A stretch of 64,000 bases of DNA from Stutzerimonas kunmingensis (GCF_014764705.1 NZ_JACXXG010000007.1:110392-174391); one strand, 5' to 3'; positions 47,620-60,506 are shown, numbered from the stretch's first letter. The notes: generated by a model not told the origin, from the letters alone. Program-made: numbers and translations.

Positions 47620-48407
47620 TCATCTACTGGGAATGCCTGCGCGGCATCGTTCTGCGCGAATGGCTGCGCTTCGTGCAACAGCGTTCGCGCTTCTTCAGTG
47701 CCCTGGTACGGCCACTACTCTGGCTGGTGGTGTTTGCCGCGGGCTTTCGCGCGGCGCTCGGCATCGCGATCATCGAGCCGTACGACACCTACATTACCTA
47801 CGAAACCTACATCGTGCCGGGGCTGGCCTGCATGATCCTGCTGTTCAACGGCATGCAGGGTTCACTCTCGATGGTCTACGACCGCGAGATGGGCAGCATG
47901 CGCGTGTTGCTGACCAGCCCGTTGCCGCGCAGCTTTCTGCTGGCCAGCAAGCTCGTCGCCACGGCGTTGATCTCCTTGCTGCAGGTCTATGCGTTTCTCG
48001 CCATCGCCTGGTTCTACGGCGTACAGCCTCCACCGCTTGGGCTGATCGCCGCCCTGCCCGCCCTGCTGCTGGTGGCGCTGTTGCTCAGCGCCCTGGGTTT
48101 GCTGCTCTCCAACGGCATTCGTCAGCTGGAGAACTTTGCCGGCGTGATGAATTTCGTGATCTTTCCGATGTTCTTTCTCTCGTCGGCGCTCTACCCGCTG
48201 TGGAAGATGCGTGAGGCAAGCGAGTGGCTGTACTGGATCTGCGCCCTCAACCCCTTCACCCACGCTGCGGAGTTGGTTCGTCATGCGCTTTATCTGCGCC
48301 TGGCGCCGACCGCACTGATGGTTTGCCTCGGACTGACCCTGCTGTTCAGTCTTCTCGCAGTAATCAGTTTCAACCCACAACATGCGGCCTTGCGCCGCTC
48401 AGCCTGA
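47616..48407 (+). CDS. pedC: ABC-2 type permease, alcohol system (PedC-like)
   Basis: A 263-residue inner-membrane protein with about six membrane segments. It has the ABC-2 features VPGLACMILLFNGMQGSLS and GVMNFVIFPMFFLSSALYP. ABC-2 permeases mostly export, yet this one is encoded with a periplasmic binding protein, so direction is uncertain. Its start overlaps the ATPase stop (ATGA). Confidence 0.87.
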   Translation: MIIYWECLRGIVLREWLRFVQQRSRFFSALVRPLLWLVVFAAGFRAALGIAIIEPYDTYITYETYIVPGLACMILLFNGMQGSLSMVYDREMGSMRVLLTSPLPRSFLLASKLVATALISLLQVYAFLAIAWFYGVQPPPLGLIAALPALLLVALLLSALGLLLSNGIRQLENFAGVMNFVIFPMFFLSSALYPLWKMREASEWLYWICALNPFTHAAELVRHALYLRLAPTALMVCLGLTLLFSLLAVISFNPQHAALRRSA

Positions 48408-48411
48408 GCGA

Positions 48412-48430
48412 TCTACTACTTTGGTATCGG
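48412..48430 (+). promoter_or_regulatory. Variant TACCAAGG box before the CXXCW and erbR genes
   Basis: CTACTTTGGTATCGG has one mismatch to CCTTGGTA; read on the other strand it is TACCAAAGTAGTAG, close to TACCAAGGTCGTAG at the pedABC operon. It is about 85-95 bp before the CXXCW gene. Confidence 0.45.
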
Positions 48431-48510
48431 TTTTCCCCTCCATCGTAGGATTTAAAAGACAGGCCCTTTGCTCTGTAATCGACCTATCGAAACGCCATGG
48501 AATACGGACT

Positions 48511-49074
48511 ATGTTCAGGTCGCTGCTGCCCTTGCTGATCGCCGCGCTGCCTGGGGTCTGCCTGCCCGCGATTGCCGCGGCCGAAGAGCAGCTCGCCCTG
48601 TTCTCCACCGACGGCTATCGCCAGACGCAGTACCGCAGCCCGACACCGCCTTCCATCGACGGTGCACAGACTCTGGATACGGCCGCGTTAAAGGCTTTGC
48701 TGGAAGAACAATCCGATGTGGTGCTGGTGGACGTGTATCGGAGCCAGTGGCTCGCCGGCCGTTTCATCGACAGCGAACCCCATGTAAACCTGCCTGGCAG
48801 CATCTGGCTGGCGAACACCGGCGATGGAGATCTGCAACCCGAATGGGCAAGCTACCTCAGCGAAAATCTTGCCCGCGCCAGCCAGGGCAATCTCGAGCAG
48901 CCAATCGTGTTCTACTGCCGGTCTGACTGCTGGCTCGGCTGGAACGCCACCAGGCGCGCCCATGCGCTGGGCTACAAACGACTGTACTGGTATCGCGATG
49001 GGGTGGACGGTTGGGAACAGGCGGGCCTGCCCTTGCACCCTGCTACTCCGGAGCCTCTGCCTGGCGATGAGTAG
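48511..49074 (+). CDS. PQQ-dependent catabolism-associated CXXCW protein (rhodanese-like)
   Basis: A 187-residue exported protein (signal cut near AIAA) with a rhodanese-like fold (VVLVDVYRSQWLAGRF) and the motif FYCRSDCWLGWNA. In it, Cys-x3-Cys-Trp replaces the single cysteine loop of rhodaneses. Known as a companion of PQQ alcohol dehydrogenases; reaction unknown. The start at 48511 has only a weak ribosome site. erbR follows after 53 bp. Confidence 0.82.
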   Translation: MFRSLLPLLIAALPGVCLPAIAAAEEQLALFSTDGYRQTQYRSPTPPSIDGAQTLDTAALKALLEEQSDVVLVDVYRSQWLAGRFIDSEPHVNLPGSIWLANTGDGDLQPEWASYLSENLARASQGNLEQPIVFYCRSDCWLGWNATRRAHALGYKRLYWYRDGVDGWEQAGLPLHPATPEPLPGDE

Positions 49075-49127
49075 CATCACCTGACCAGCATGCCCCCACC
49101 ATAATCACAACAAAGAGGTGACCGGCC

Positions 49128-49793
49128 TTGTACAAGATCCTGATTGCGGACGACCATCCGCTGTTCCGTGAAGCCATCCATAACGTCATTCGCGACGGCT
49201 TCCCCGACAGCGAAATCCTTGAAACTGCCGACCTCGACAGCGCGCTGGCGCTGACCCTGGAACACGACGATCTCGATCTGGTGCTGCTGGACCTGAACAT
49301 GCCCGGCATGCACGGCCTCAACGGCCTGATCAATCTGCGAAACGAAGCACCGACCATTCCGGTGGTGATCGTCTCGGCCGAGCAGGACAAGCAGATCGTG
49401 CTGCAGGCCATTACCTACGGCGCCGTCGGCTTCATCACCAAATCCTCGCCGCGTGCGCAGATGACCGACGCCATCGAGCAGATCCTCAACGGCAACGTCT
49501 ACCTTCCTTCGGACATTATCCGCAGCCAGAAGCCCAGCAGCCGCCACTCCCATCACAACGAGCAATCGATCCCGCCGGAACTGTTGCAGGCGCTGACCCG
49601 CAAGCAGCTACTGGTACTGGAGCGCATGACCAAGGGTGAATCCAACAAGCAGATCGCCTACAACCTCGACATCGCCGAAACCACCGTGAAGGCACATGTC
49701 TCGGCGATTCTGCGCAAACTCAACGTGCACAACCGTGTACAGGCGATCCTTTCTGCCGGGGACATCGACTTCACCGCCTATCTGCGCCGCTGA
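49128..49793 (+). CDS. erbR: LuxR-type response regulator ErbR (AgmR/PedR1)
   Basis: A 221-residue regulator nearly identical in plan and length to P. aeruginosa ErbR (AgmR): receiver with D55 in [13 protein letters not shown] and lysine in GFITKSSP, then a helix-turn-helix [20 protein letters not shown]. ErbR activates exaBC/exaA and PQQ genes for ethanol oxidation. It starts with TTG, with AGAGGTG eight bases upstream. No partner kinase is next to it; in P. aeruginosa the kinase is also encoded apart. It is the natural candidate for binding the TACCAAGG boxes. Confidence 0.9.
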   Translation: MYKILIADDHPLFREAIHNVIRDGFPDSEILETADLDSALALTLEHDDLDLVLLDLNMPGMHGLNGLINLRNEAPTIPVVIVSAEQDKQIVLQAITYGAVGFITKSSPRAQMTDAIEQILNGNVYLPSDIIRSQKPSSRHSHHNEQSIPPELLQALTRKQLLVLERMTKGESNKQIAYNLDIAETTVKAHVSAILRKLNVHNRVQAILSAGDIDFTAYLRR

Positions 49794-49808
49794 AAACGGC
49801 GCAGATAG
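49778..49808. terminator. Bidirectional hairpin between erbR and cysG
   Basis: A perfect 12-bp stem CTATCTGCGCCG / CGGCGCAGATAG with a 7-base loop that contains the erbR stop codon. It lies between convergent genes and marks the right border of the island. Confidence 0.65.
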
Positions 49809-49821
49809 CGTCGATCTTCTG

Positions 49822-51216
49822 CTAGGCGCTCGCCTGGGCGCCTTCGAACCAAGCCAGTTTCTCGCGTAGCTGAACCACTTCACCGACGATCAGCAGGGTC
49901 GGAGCCTGGACCTGCTTCTGGGCGATACGCTGGGCGAGGGTTTCCAGCGTCCCTGTGAAGACACGCTGATTTGTGGTGGTGCCCTGCTGCACCAGCGCCG
50001 CCGGCGTATCCGCCAAACGTCCATGGGCTATCAGTTGCTGGCAGATCACCGGTAAACCCACCAGGCCCATGTAGAACACCAGCGTCTGTGCCGGCGCAGC
50101 GAGTTCCGCCCAGGGTAGATCGCAGCTGCCGTCTTTCAGATGACCGGTGACAAAACGCACCGACTGCGCATGATCGCGATGAGTGAGCGGAATGCCGGCA
50201 TAGGCTGCACAGCCGCTGGCGGCAGTGATACCCGGCACGACCTGGAACGGCACACCGTTGGCTGCCAGCTCCTCGATCTCCTCGCCACCGCGGCCAAAGA
50301 TGAATGGATCACCGCCCTTGAGCCGTAGAACGCGCTTGCCTTCCTTGGCCAGGGTCACCAGCTTTTGATTGATCTGCTCCTGCGGCACCGCGTGTTCCGA
50401 ACGCTGCTTGCCAACGTAGATGCGATCGGCATCGCGCCGGCACAGGTCGATGATCGCTGGCGCCACCAGGCGATCGTAGAGCACGACATCAGCCTGCTGC
50501 ATCAGGCGCAAGGCACGAAAAGTCAGCAGGTCAGGGTCGCCCGGGCCAGCGCCTACCAGATAAACCTCGCCCAGCGCGCGCGGCGCTGCACCGGCAAGCT
50601 TCTCCGCCAGCAGGCGCTCGGCTTCGGCGCTGCACCCAGCCAACGCCTGTTCGGCGATCGGTCCCTGAAAGGTTTCCTCCCAGAACACCCGCCGCTGCTG
50701 AACATTGGCGAACTTGGCTTTGACCTGAGCGCGGAACTGTTTGGCCAGCCCAGCCAGCTGCCCGTAGGCCGCTGGAATCCAGGTCTCGATACGCGCGCGG
50801 ATCAACCGCGCCAGCACCGGAGCATCGCCACCACTGGAAACCGCAATCACCAGCGGCGAGCGGTCGACGATCGCCGGAAAGATCACGCTGCACAGCTGCG
50901 GCGAGTCGACCACGTTGACTGGCATACCCAGCGCGTTGGCATGCTGCGAAACCGCGGCATTCAGCGGCTCGTCATCGGTGGCGGCGATGGCCAGCACACA
51001 GCCCTGGAGGTCCTGCGGGTCATAGCCGCGATTGAGGCATTCGCCACCGCCCGCTCCTACCAGTTCGGCCAGTTGCGCCTCGATGCTCGGCGCCACCACC
51101 CGCAGCCGTGCTCCAGCTTCGCTCAGCAGCCGAGCCTTGCGCAGCGCAATCTCGCCACCCCCGACGATCAACACCGTGCGGCCTTTGAGGTTGTGGAACA
51201 GCGGGAGGTATTCCAT
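49822..51216 (-). CDS. cysG: Siroheme synthase CysG
   Basis: A 464-residue trifunctional enzyme. The N-terminal part is precorrin-2 dehydrogenase/ferrochelatase ([18 protein letters not shown]). The C-terminal part is uroporphyrinogen III methyltransferase ([58 protein letters not shown]). It makes siroheme for sulfite and nitrite reductases. The ATG at 51216 ([10 protein letters not shown]) is the family start. It is convergent with erbR and precedes the P. aeruginosa-like block. Confidence 0.95.
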   Translation of the reverse strand: MEYLPLFHNLKGRTVLIVGGGEIALRKARLLSEAGARLRVVAPSIEAQLAELVGAGGGECLNRGYDPQDLQGCVLAIAATDDEPLNAAVSQHANALGMPVNVVDSPQLCSVIFPAIVDRSPLVIAVSSGGDAPVLARLIRARIETWIPAAYGQLAGLAKQFRAQVKAKFANVQQRRVFWEETFQGPIAEQALAGCSAEAERLLAEKLAGAAPRALGEVYLVGAGPGDPDLLTFRALRLMQQADVVLYDRLVAPAIIDLCRRDADRIYVGKQRSEHAVPQEQINQKLVTLAKEGKRVLRLKGGDPFIFGRGGEEIEELAANGVPFQVVPGITAASGCAAYAGIPLTHRDHAQSVRFVTGHLKDGSCDLPWAELAAPAQTLVFYMGLVGLPVICQQLIAHGRLADTPAALVQQGTTTNQRVFTGTLETLAQRIAQKQVQAPTLLIVGEVVQLREKLAWFEGAQASA

Positions 51217-51326
51217 GGGCGAATCCTGGAGGGTCGTTGGTGGTATGGGCATGACAGCCATTACGGCCGCGATGCCCCTTGTCGAATATCAAGGATCCGG
51301 CCTGATGCCGAACCGCTGCTGCAGCC

Positions 51327-52658
<1,332 letters not shown>

Positions 52659-52679
52659 TTACTGTGAACGCGCGCCGGT

Positions 52680-53054
52680 TCATAACCTGGCGAGCGCCAG
52701 ACCGGCCCAGGCCGCCAACAGGCCACCGAACACGCTGCCGCCGACATAAGCGAAGGCAGTCGCCAGCTGACCGCTTTCCAGCAGCCGCAGTGCGTCCAGT
52801 GAGAAGCTGGAGAAGGTCGTCAGTGCGCCAAGAAAGCCGATGATCAGTGCGCCACGCAGCTCCGGCGAGATATCCGGCCGGGCGAGGAAGGTGGCATAGA
52901 GATAGCCGATCAGCAGACAGCCAAGCAGGTTCACGGCCAACGTGGCCAGATAGAAATGCCGCGGCCATTGCGCGCTGACCCAGGCCGCCAGGGCAAAGCG
53001 CAACAGGGTCCCGATCACGCCGCCACAGGCGACAGCGAAGGCCATGCGGATCAT
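52680..53054 (-). CDS. crcB: Fluoride channel CrcB (Fluc)
   Basis: A 124-residue protein with four membrane segments and the Fluc motifs [21 protein letters not shown] and [14 protein letters not shown]. It is a dual-topology fluoride channel. The ATG at 53054 overlaps the rarA stop (ATGA), which implies coupling; an ATG at 53045 is better spaced from AAGGA and is an alternative. No fluoride riboswitch is visible in front, since the gene is buried in an operon. Confidence 0.92.
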   Translation of the reverse strand: MIRMAFAVACGGVIGTLLRFALAAWVSAQWPRHFYLATLAVNLLGCLLIGYLYATFLARPDISPELRGALIIGFLGALTTFSSFSLDALRLLESGQLATAFAYVGGSVFGGLLAAWAGLALARL

Positions 53055-54376
53055 TCCTTTCTCCGTTGGATGGGGCTTTCGCGGTCGAGCCGGGCAAGGT
53101 GTTCGAGCTTGTCGCGGATCTTGCTTTCCAGGCCGCGTGGTACGGGGTGATAGTAGCGGCGCGGTTCCATGGACTCGGGAAAGTAATCCTCGCCTGCCGC
53201 GTAGGCATCCGGTTCGTCGTGGGCGTAGCGATATTCGTTGCCGTAGCCAAGTTCTTTCATCAGCTTGGTCGGCGCATTTCGCAAATGCAGCGGCACTTCC
53301 TGCGAGCCGTTTTCCGCCGCGTCGCGCATGGCCGCCTTGAACGCGGTATAGACGGCGTTGCTCTTCGGCGCGCAGGCGAGATAGACGATCGCCTGAGCCA
53401 CGGCCAGCTCCCCTTCCGGACTGCCCAGGCGCTCCTGCACGTCCCAGGCGTTCAGGCACAACGGCAGCGCGCGGGGGTCGGCATTACCGATTTCCTCGCT
53501 GGCCATGCGCACGACACGTCGGGCGATGTACAGCGGGTCGCAGCCGCCATCGAGCATGCGCGCAAACCAGTACAGCGCGGCATCCGGATTCGAGCCGCGC
53601 ACCGATTTGTGCAGCGCCGATATCTGGTCGTAGAAGGCCTCGCCACCCTTGTCGAAACGACGGCGACTGTCGCCCAGCAGATCCTGCAGCAGGTCGGTGC
53701 TGATGCTGCCGCCCTCCTCGGCAAGGTCCGATGCATTCTCCAGCAGGTTGAGCAGCCGACGACCGTCACCATCGACTGCCGCCAGCAGCATCTGGAAGCT
53801 CTCCTCCGGCAGCGTGAGATTGAGCTCGCCAAGGCCCTTGGGCTCGGTCAGCGCGCGCGTCACCAGTTTGCGCAAGGCCGCTTCGTCCAGGCTTTTCAGC
53901 ACATAAACGCGAGCCCGCGAGAGCAAGGCATTGTTGAGTTCGAAAGAGGGGTTTTCGGTGGTGGCGCCGATAAAGATCAGCGTGCCGTCTTCGACGTAAG
54001 GCAGGAAGGCGTCCTGCTGGGACTTGTTGAAACGATGCACTTCGTCGACGAACAGAATGGTCCGCCGGCCGTACTGCGCCGCCTGCTGCTTGGCGATCTC
54101 CACCGCCTGGCGAATCTCCTTGACCCCGGCGAGCACGGCGGAAACCGTCTCGAAATGGGCATCGGAGACCTTGGCCAGGAGCCGCGCCAGAGTGGTCTTG
54201 CCGACACCGGGCGGCCCCCAGAACACCATGGAGTGCAACGCGCCCTGCTCAAGCGCCTCGCGCAACGGCTTGCCGCGCGCGAGCAGGTGCTCCTGCCCGA
54301 CGTATTCGTCGAGGCTGGCTGCGCGCAGACGCGCGGCAAGTGGCTGGGCGACAGGTTCGCGGCTGAACAGGTCCAT
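53051..54376 (-). CDS. rarA: Replication-associated recombination protein RarA (MgsA)
   Basis: A 441-residue AAA+ ATPase of the clamp-loader family, with Walker [10 protein letters not shown], Walker [10 protein letters not shown], sensor 1 [10 protein letters not shown] and a C-terminal tetramerisation region ([20 protein letters not shown]). It acts at stalled replication forks. It lies downstream of lolA (70 bp gap) and upstream of crcB, as in P. aeruginosa. Confidence 0.95.
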   Translation of the reverse strand: MDLFSREPVAQPLAARLRAASLDEYVGQEHLLARGKPLREALEQGALHSMVFWGPPGVGKTTLARLLAKVSDAHFETVSAVLAGVKEIRQAVEIAKQQAAQYGRRTILFVDEVHRFNKSQQDAFLPYVEDGTLIFIGATTENPSFELNNALLSRARVYVLKSLDEAALRKLVTRALTEPKGLGELNLTLPEESFQMLLAAVDGDGRRLLNLLENASDLAEEGGSISTDLLQDLLGDSRRRFDKGGEAFYDQISALHKSVRGSNPDAALYWFARMLDGGCDPLYIARRVVRMASEEIGNADPRALPLCLNAWDVQERLGSPEGELAVAQAIVYLACAPKSNAVYTAFKAAMRDAAENGSQEVPLHLRNAPTKLMKELGYGNEYRYAHDEPDAYAAGEDYFPESMEPRRYYHPVPRGLESKIRDKLEHLARLDRESPIQRRKE

Positions 54377-54446
54377 TGCGGACGGTTACCTCGATTGCAG
54401 CGGCCCGCCGCTGCGCAGGCCGCCTGATACGAATGTCAGATTAGGC

Positions 54447-55073
54447 TCACTCGGAAATGACGTCGGCACCCTCGGGAATCTCGAAGGTGAACAGGTCGGC
54501 CTTGAGCGGCTGATTCATCTTCACCCCCATGAAGAGGATATTGGTGCGCTGACCGACACTGTCGATCAGCTGCATGTCATTGATCACGCCGCCGCGGAAG
54601 GACAGCCGCAGGTTGTCGAACAGGGTGTCCTTGGCCTTGGGCTTGAGGGTGAAGTCCACCACGTCCCCGGCCTCCTTGTGCGAGACCTCGAAATTCTCGC
54701 TGATGGTGGAGACATCACCGGAAAGCAAAAGCGCGGGGGTGTGCGTCAGACGCTGATCGAGCTGCTGAACGGTGACCTGCTCGAGGTCTGGGTCATACAA
54801 CCAGACCTTTTCGCCGTTGGACACCAGCAGCTGCTCCATCGGTGCATCGGTATGCCAGCGAAACTGGCCGGGACGCTTGAGCGCCAGCTCCCCGGAGGTC
54901 TCCTGCAGCTGGGTGCCACTGCCGTCGAGCGAGAGCTGCGAGAAGCGGCCAGTCAGGGTTTCGGCCTGGTTGAGCAGGCCGGTCAGGCGTTTGGTAGAAG
55001 CCGCCTGGTCGGCATGGGCCGGTGCCAGAGCGACCATCAGGACAGATGCACACAGCAAACGGATCAATTGCAT
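54447..55073 (-). CDS. lolA: Outer-membrane lipoprotein carrier LolA
   Basis: A 208-residue periplasmic carrier with a signal peptide (cut after APAHA) and the LolA beta-sheet core ([44 protein letters not shown]). It shuttles lipoproteins from LolCDE to LolB. The ATG at 55073 has GAGGG upstream. It follows ftsK by 17 bp. Confidence 0.95.
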   Translation of the reverse strand: MQLIRLLCASVLMVALAPAHADQAASTKRLTGLLNQAETLTGRFSQLSLDGSGTQLQETSGELALKRPGQFRWHTDAPMEQLLVSNGEKVWLYDPDLEQVTVQQLDQRLTHTPALLLSGDVSTISENFEVSHKEAGDVVDFTLKPKAKDTLFDNLRLSFRGGVINDMQLIDSVGQRTNILFMGVKMNQPLKADLFTFEIPEGADVISE

Positions 55074-55090
55074 GTAGCCCTCGAAGCGAT

Positions 55091-57496
55091 TCAATCGCGC
55101 ATGGGTGGCGGCGCGATGACTTCGCGCGAGCCGTTGGTATTCATGGATGTCACCACGCCGGCCATTTCCATGGCCTCGATCATGCGTGCGGCGCGGTTGT
55201 AGCCGATCTTCAGCTTGCGCTGCACGGCGGAGATCGACGCGCGGCGGCTTTCGGTGACAAAGCGGACGGCCTCGTCGTACAGCGGGTCTTCCTCGCTGCC
55301 CTCTCCGCTGCCTTCGCCACTGCTACCATCGAAGCCGCTACCCGCCTCTTCGGCGCCAGCAAGAATGTCTTCAATGTAGTCAGGCGCGCCACGGGCCTTC
55401 CAGGCCTCGACCACCCGGTGCACTTCCTCATCGGAAACGAACGCGCCATGGACACGAATCGGCAGGCCGGTGCCCGGCGGCAGGTAGAGCATGTCACCGT
55501 GCCCCAGCAACTGCTCGGCACCACCTTGGTCGAGAATGGTGCGCGAATCAATCTTGCTGGATACCTGGAATGCCATTCGGGTCGGAATGTTGGCCTTGAT
55601 CAGGCCGGTAATCACATCCACCGACGGACGCTGGGTGGCAAGGATCAGGTGAATACCCGCCGCGCGTGCCTTCTGTGCGATACGCGCGATCAGCTCTTCG
55701 ACCTTCTTGCCGACGATCATCATCATGTCGGCGAATTCGTCCACCACCACGACGATGGTCGGCAGGGATTTCAGCGGCGGCGGCTGGTCATCCATGCTCT
55801 CGCGACGGAACAGCGGATCGGTAAGCGGTGTGCCCGCCTCTTCGGCTTCCTTGACCTTGCGATTGAAGCCCGCGAGGTTACGCACGCCCATGGCCGCCAT
55901 CAGCTTGTAGCGCCGCTCCATCTCGGCGACGCTCCAGCGCAGTGCGTTGGCCGCCTCCTTCATGTCCGTGACGACGGGGCAAAGCAGGTGCGGAATGCCT
56001 TCGTAGATCGACAGTTCAAGCATCTTAGGATCGATCATGATCAACCGCGCCTCTTCCGGCGTGGACTTGAACAGGATCGACAAAATCATCGCGTTGACGC
56101 CCACCGACTTACCGGAACCAGTGGTACCAGCCACTAGCAGGTGCGGCATCTTCGCCAGGTCGGCGATGACCGGCTTACCGCCGATATCATGGCCGAGTGC
56201 AAGGGTGACCGGTGATTTGGCGTCGTCGTAGGGGGTCGAAGAAAGCACCTCGGAGAAGCGCACGATCTGACGATCCTCGTTGGGAATCTCGATACCTACA
56301 GTGGTCTTGCCCGGAATCACTTCGACCACCCGCACGCTGATCACTGCCAGTGAGCGCGCAAGGTCTTTGGCCAGATTGGAGATACGGCTTACCTTCACAC
56401 CGGCTGCCGGCTGGATTTCGAAGCGGGTGATCACCGGGCCTGGATGTACCGACTCGACGATGACCTCTACACCGAACTCCTTCAGCTTGATCTCCAGCAG
56501 CCGCGACATCGCTTCCAGCGACTCAGGCGAGTATTGCTTCTGCTGTTTCTCGGCAGCATCAAGTATCGAGATCGGCGGCAGGCTGCCCTCGATCAGCGGA
56601 TCGACAAACAGGTTGGCCTGCTTTTCTTTCAGCACGCGCTTGCTCGGTTCGGCGGCTTTGGCAGGAGCAGGTGGAGCGATCACCGGAGCCACGCGCTTGT
56701 CGCGCTCGCTCATGTGCTTTGCCAGGGACTCGTCACGTTCGATGATGCGCTCCTTGACCTTGGCCTGCTCACGACGGTCGCGCACCATCGGCGCAGCCAC
56801 CTCGCTCACGACATCGTCGACTTCTCGCAACTGGGCGACCATCTGCTTGCGCTCGGCGCGGGCGCTCCACCAGCGACTGAAGAAGCTCTGGATCAGCTCG
56901 ATGAGGTCGAGAGTGATCTTGCCGGTGATGTCCATCACTTTGAACCAGGACAGATCGGTGAACACCGTCAGGCCGAACAGGAAGAACGCCAACAGCGCAA
57001 GGGTGCTGCCCTGTACGTTAAGGGACAGAACGGCCAACTGACCGAGGCTCTCTCCCAGCGCACCGCCGGCAGACGCGGGCAAGCCAGGAGCGGCCTGGAA
57101 ATGGATATAGGCCAGCGCGGACCCGGACAGGACCAGGAACACCAGACCGATCAGGCGCCAGGAGAACAGCCAGCCGTTCCACACCCAGGGCTGATGACGC
57201 GCGCGGAACACTTGCCAGGCCTTGACGCCAAGCAGCAGGGGAAACAAATAGGCGAAATAGCCCAGCGCCATGAACAGAACATCGGCAAACCAGGCGCCGG
57301 CACGGCCGGCAGCGTTGCGGACCTGATCGACATTGCTGGTGTGGGTCCAGCCAGGATCGCCCGGATCGTAGGTAAGCAACGCCATCCACAGGTAGACGCA
57401 GAGCGCACCGAGCGCTATCAACGCGCCTTCCTTGAGGCGATAGTGCAATTGCTGTCGCCAGACGGTTGCCGGCGCGGTAGATGAGGAATTCTTCAA
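55091..57496 (-). CDS. ftsK: DNA translocase FtsK
   Basis: An 801-residue membrane-anchored DNA pump. It has four N-terminal membrane segments (about 20-190), a short linker, an alpha/beta motor with Walker [12 protein letters not shown] and Walker [12 protein letters not shown], and a C-terminal gamma winged helix (about 735-800) that reads KOPS. It clears chromosome ends into daughter cells and activates XerCD. The start is taken as TTG at 57496, with AGGAAAG upstream and matching the P. aeruginosa N-terminus; the frame stays open upstream without support. Confidence 0.94.
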   Translation of the reverse strand: MKNSSSTAPATVWRQQLHYRLKEGALIALGALCVYLWMALLTYDPGDPGWTHTSNVDQVRNAAGRAGAWFADVLFMALGYFAYLFPLLLGVKAWQVFRARHQPWVWNGWLFSWRLIGLVFLVLSGSALAYIHFQAAPGLPASAGGALGESLGQLAVLSLNVQGSTLALLAFFLFGLTVFTDLSWFKVMDITGKITLDLIELIQSFFSRWWSARAERKQMVAQLREVDDVVSEVAAPMVRDRREQAKVKERIIERDESLAKHMSERDKRVAPVIAPPAPAKAAEPSKRVLKEKQANLFVDPLIEGSLPPISILDAAEKQQKQYSPESLEAMSRLLEIKLKEFGVEVIVESVHPGPVITRFEIQPAAGVKVSRISNLAKDLARSLAVISVRVVEVIPGKTTVGIEIPNEDRQIVRFSEVLSSTPYDDAKSPVTLALGHDIGGKPVIADLAKMPHLLVAGTTGSGKSVGVNAMILSILFKSTPEEARLIMIDPKMLELSIYEGIPHLLCPVVTDMKEAANALRWSVAEMERRYKLMAAMGVRNLAGFNRKVKEAEEAGTPLTDPLFRRESMDDQPPPLKSLPTIVVVVDEFADMMMIVGKKVEELIARIAQKARAAGIHLILATQRPSVDVITGLIKANIPTRMAFQVSSKIDSRTILDQGGAEQLLGHGDMLYLPPGTGLPIRVHGAFVSDEEVHRVVEAWKARGAPDYIEDILAGAEEAGSGFDGSSGEGSGEGSEEDPLYDEAVRFVTESRRASISAVQRKLKIGYNRAARMIEAMEMAGVVTSMNTNGSREVIAPPPMRD

Positions 57497-57696
57497 AACG
57501 CTTTCTTTCCTGCGCCTGCGGCGCGATGAACCGTAGTCAGCCAGAACCCCGGCATTGTACGGGTTTGTCGATTCGATGGCATGCAGGTTCCGCGGCGGCT
57601 TGGGCTTTTGCCGATGCTTCGGTGTAGCATAAACGCCCGATTTCCCGACGCGGCTCGACTGGAGCACGCTTCTCTATTTGCAACAAAGGCTTATGA

Positions 57697-58653
<957 letters not shown>

Positions 58654-58659
58654 TCTAGT

Positions 58660-58677
58660 GGCGGGCCTCGGCCCGCC
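58660..58677 (+). terminator. Hairpin between trxB and aat
   Basis: GGCGGGC-CTCG-GCCCGCC, a 7-bp stem four bases after the trxB stop codon, with only a weak pyrimidine tract (CTCCCCT). Confidence 0.5.
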
Positions 58678-58704
58678 CTCCCCTACCTGCATTTGCGTGG
58701 CGAC

Positions 58705-59385
58705 ATGCTGACCTGGCTAAAGCGCGACGATCTCTGCTTCCCCCCTCTCGAAGCGGCTTTGCGAGAACCCAACGGCCTTTTGGCTGCTGGGGGTGACCTT
58801 AGCCATGAACGCCTGCTGGCCGCCTATCGCCACGGCTGCTTTCCCTGGTACCAGGATGGGCAACCGTTGCTGTGGTGGTCTCCCGATCCGCGAACGGTGC
58901 TGTTCCCGAACGAACTGCATGTGTCGCGCAGCCTGCGCAAGCGCATCCGTCAGGGCGAATTTCAGGTGACCTTCGATCAAGCGTTTACCGACGTGATCCA
59001 AGGCTGCGCCGGGCCTCGTAGCTATTCGGACGGAACCTGGATCACCACACCGATGCAGCAAGCCTATGTTCAGTTGCACGAAATGGGCGTCGCGCATTCG
59101 GTGGAAGTCTGGCAGGAGCAGCATCTCGTCGGCGGACTCTACGGACTGGCAATCGGTAAGCTATTTTTCGGCGAGTCGATGTTCAGTCGCGCTACCGATT
59201 CGTCCAAGGTTGGATTCGTCACACTGGTGGAACAGCTGCGTGATTGGGGTTTTGTCCTGATTGACTGCCAGATGCCGACACGTCATCTGGAAAGCTTTGG
59301 GGCCCGCAGCATTACGCGTGAGCAATTCGCCGCCGCACTTGCCGAGCATTTGGATCAGCCCAGCGCAGCCGACTGGCGCGCCTAG
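58705..59385 (+). CDS. aat: Leucyl/phenylalanyl-tRNA-protein transferase Aat
   Basis: A 226-residue enzyme with the family blocks [21 protein letters not shown], split at its end, [21 protein letters not shown], and [15 protein letters not shown]. It attaches Leu or Phe to N-terminal Lys/Arg, creating N-degrons for ClpS-ClpAP. The ATG at 58705 (MLTWLKRDD) is the usual start. bpt follows after 52 bp. Confidence 0.95.
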   Translation: MLTWLKRDDLCFPPLEAALREPNGLLAAGGDLSHERLLAAYRHGCFPWYQDGQPLLWWSPDPRTVLFPNELHVSRSLRKRIRQGEFQVTFDQAFTDVIQGCAGPRSYSDGTWITTPMQQAYVQLHEMGVAHSVEVWQEQHLVGGLYGLAIGKLFFGESMFSRATDSSKVGFVTLVEQLRDWGFVLIDCQMPTRHLESFGARSITREQFAAALAEHLDQPSAADWRA

Positions 59386-59437
59386 TCGGCTACCGCAAGC
59401 TGACCTACACTCAGCTCATGATTTCTGAGAGTTGACC

Positions 59438-60145
59438 ATGACTTCACTGGCTCGCCTCAAGTTCTACGCCACACAGCCCCATGCGTGCAGCTATCTGCCC
59501 GATGAACAGGCAACCACGCTGTTCCTCGACCCTAGCCAGCCGATGGACGCGCAGGTGTACGCGGAACTCTCCGAGATGGGCTTCCGGCGTAGCGGCGATC
59601 ACCTCTACCGCCCCCACTGCCAGCGGTGCTCGGCCTGCATTCCGGCTCGCATTCCGGCAAGCTCGCCAGAGCTCAGCCGGCAACAGAAACGAATCCTCAA
59701 ACGCAACGCTGACCTGCAGGTACGTTGTGTTCGCCCGGCGTTCAGCGAGGAGCTCTACGCGCTCTACGCGACCTACATCGAAAAGCGCCATGCGGACGGC
59801 GACATGTACCCCCCCAGCCGCGAGCAGTTCAATACCTTCCTGGTGCGTGACCTACCGTTTTGTCGATTCTACGAATTCAGGCTGGATGGACGACTGCTCG
59901 CAGTCGCCGTCACCGATGTACTGCCCAATGGACTATCCGCCGTTTACACCTTCTACGATCCCGAAGAAGAACGGCGCAGCCTGGGGCGCTACGCGATTCT
60001 CTGGCAGATCGGCGAAGCAGCACGTCTCGGCCTGAAGGCCGTGTACCTCGGGTACTGGATCAAGAACTGCCGGAAGATGAATTACAAGACCGAATATCGC
60101 CCCATCGAACTGCTGGTCAACCAGCGCTGGGTGACGCTCAGCTGA
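59438..60145 (+). CDS. bpt: Aspartate/glutamate leucyltransferase Bpt
   Basis: A 235-residue transferase of the bacterial ATE-like group, with the N-terminal cysteine cluster ([28 protein letters not shown]) and the block [19 protein letters not shown]. It adds Leu to N-terminal Asp or Glu. Its length matches P. aeruginosa. The ATG at 59438 ([10 protein letters not shown]) is the family start. With aat, clpS and clpA it forms a local N-degron pathway. Confidence 0.95.
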   Translation: MTSLARLKFYATQPHACSYLPDEQATTLFLDPSQPMDAQVYAELSEMGFRRSGDHLYRPHCQRCSACIPARIPASSPELSRQQKRILKRNADLQVRCVRPAFSEELYALYATYIEKRHADGDMYPPSREQFNTFLVRDLPFCRFYEFRLDGRLLAVAVTDVLPNGLSAVYTFYDPEEERRSLGRYAILWQIGEAARLGLKAVYLGYWIKNCRKMNYKTEYRPIELLVNQRWVTLS

Positions 60146-60150
60146 AGTCC

Positions 60151-60179
60151 TTGGCTCATCGACCCATTTCGGGCACAAT
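60151..60179 (+). promoter_or_regulatory. Possible sigma-70 promoter of infA
   Basis: TTGGCT and CACAAT separated by 17 bp, about 67 bp before the infA start. Confidence 0.45.
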
Positions 60180-60245
60180 GCTTGCCGCTTTTGCCCGCGC
60201 ATGCATGCGCCGGGTCACTCATTTGGACACCGAGGACTTTACTGA

Positions 60246-60464
60246 ATGTCGAAAGAAGACAGCTTCGAAATGGAAGGTACTGTCGTCGACACCCTGCCTA
60301 ACACCATGTTTCGTGTGGAGTTGGAAAACGGGCACGTCGTTACTGCGCACATCTCCGGAAAGATGCGCAAGAACTACATCCGGATTCTTACCGGTGACAA
60401 GGTTCGCGTGGAACTGACCCCCTACGATCTGAGCAAGGGTCGCATCACCTACCGCGCCCGCTAA
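60246..60464 (+). CDS. infA: Translation initiation factor IF-1
   Basis: A 72-residue S1-like OB-fold protein with the typical start [19 protein letters not shown] and [17 protein letters not shown] near the end. It binds the ribosomal A site during initiation. It stands alone between bpt and a strong terminator. Confidence 0.98.
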
Positions 60465-60482
60465 GCGAGCCGCGAGAAAAAT

Positions 60483-60506
60483 GCCCGGTTTATGCCGGGC
60501 TTTTTT
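60483..60506 (+). terminator. Terminator of infA
   Basis: GCCCGG / CCGGGC stem with a 6-base loop and a T6 run, 18 bp after the stop codon. Confidence 0.9.

Noticed and set aside
53055..53459. Extended CrcB frame of 259 codons
   Set aside because: The added part lies inside rarA in another frame; only the last 124 codons show the four-segment channel.
57497..57667. N-terminal extension of FtsK
   Set aside because: Arg/Lys-rich unlike known FtsK starts and overlaps the divergent trxB promoter gap; TTG at 57496 fits family length.
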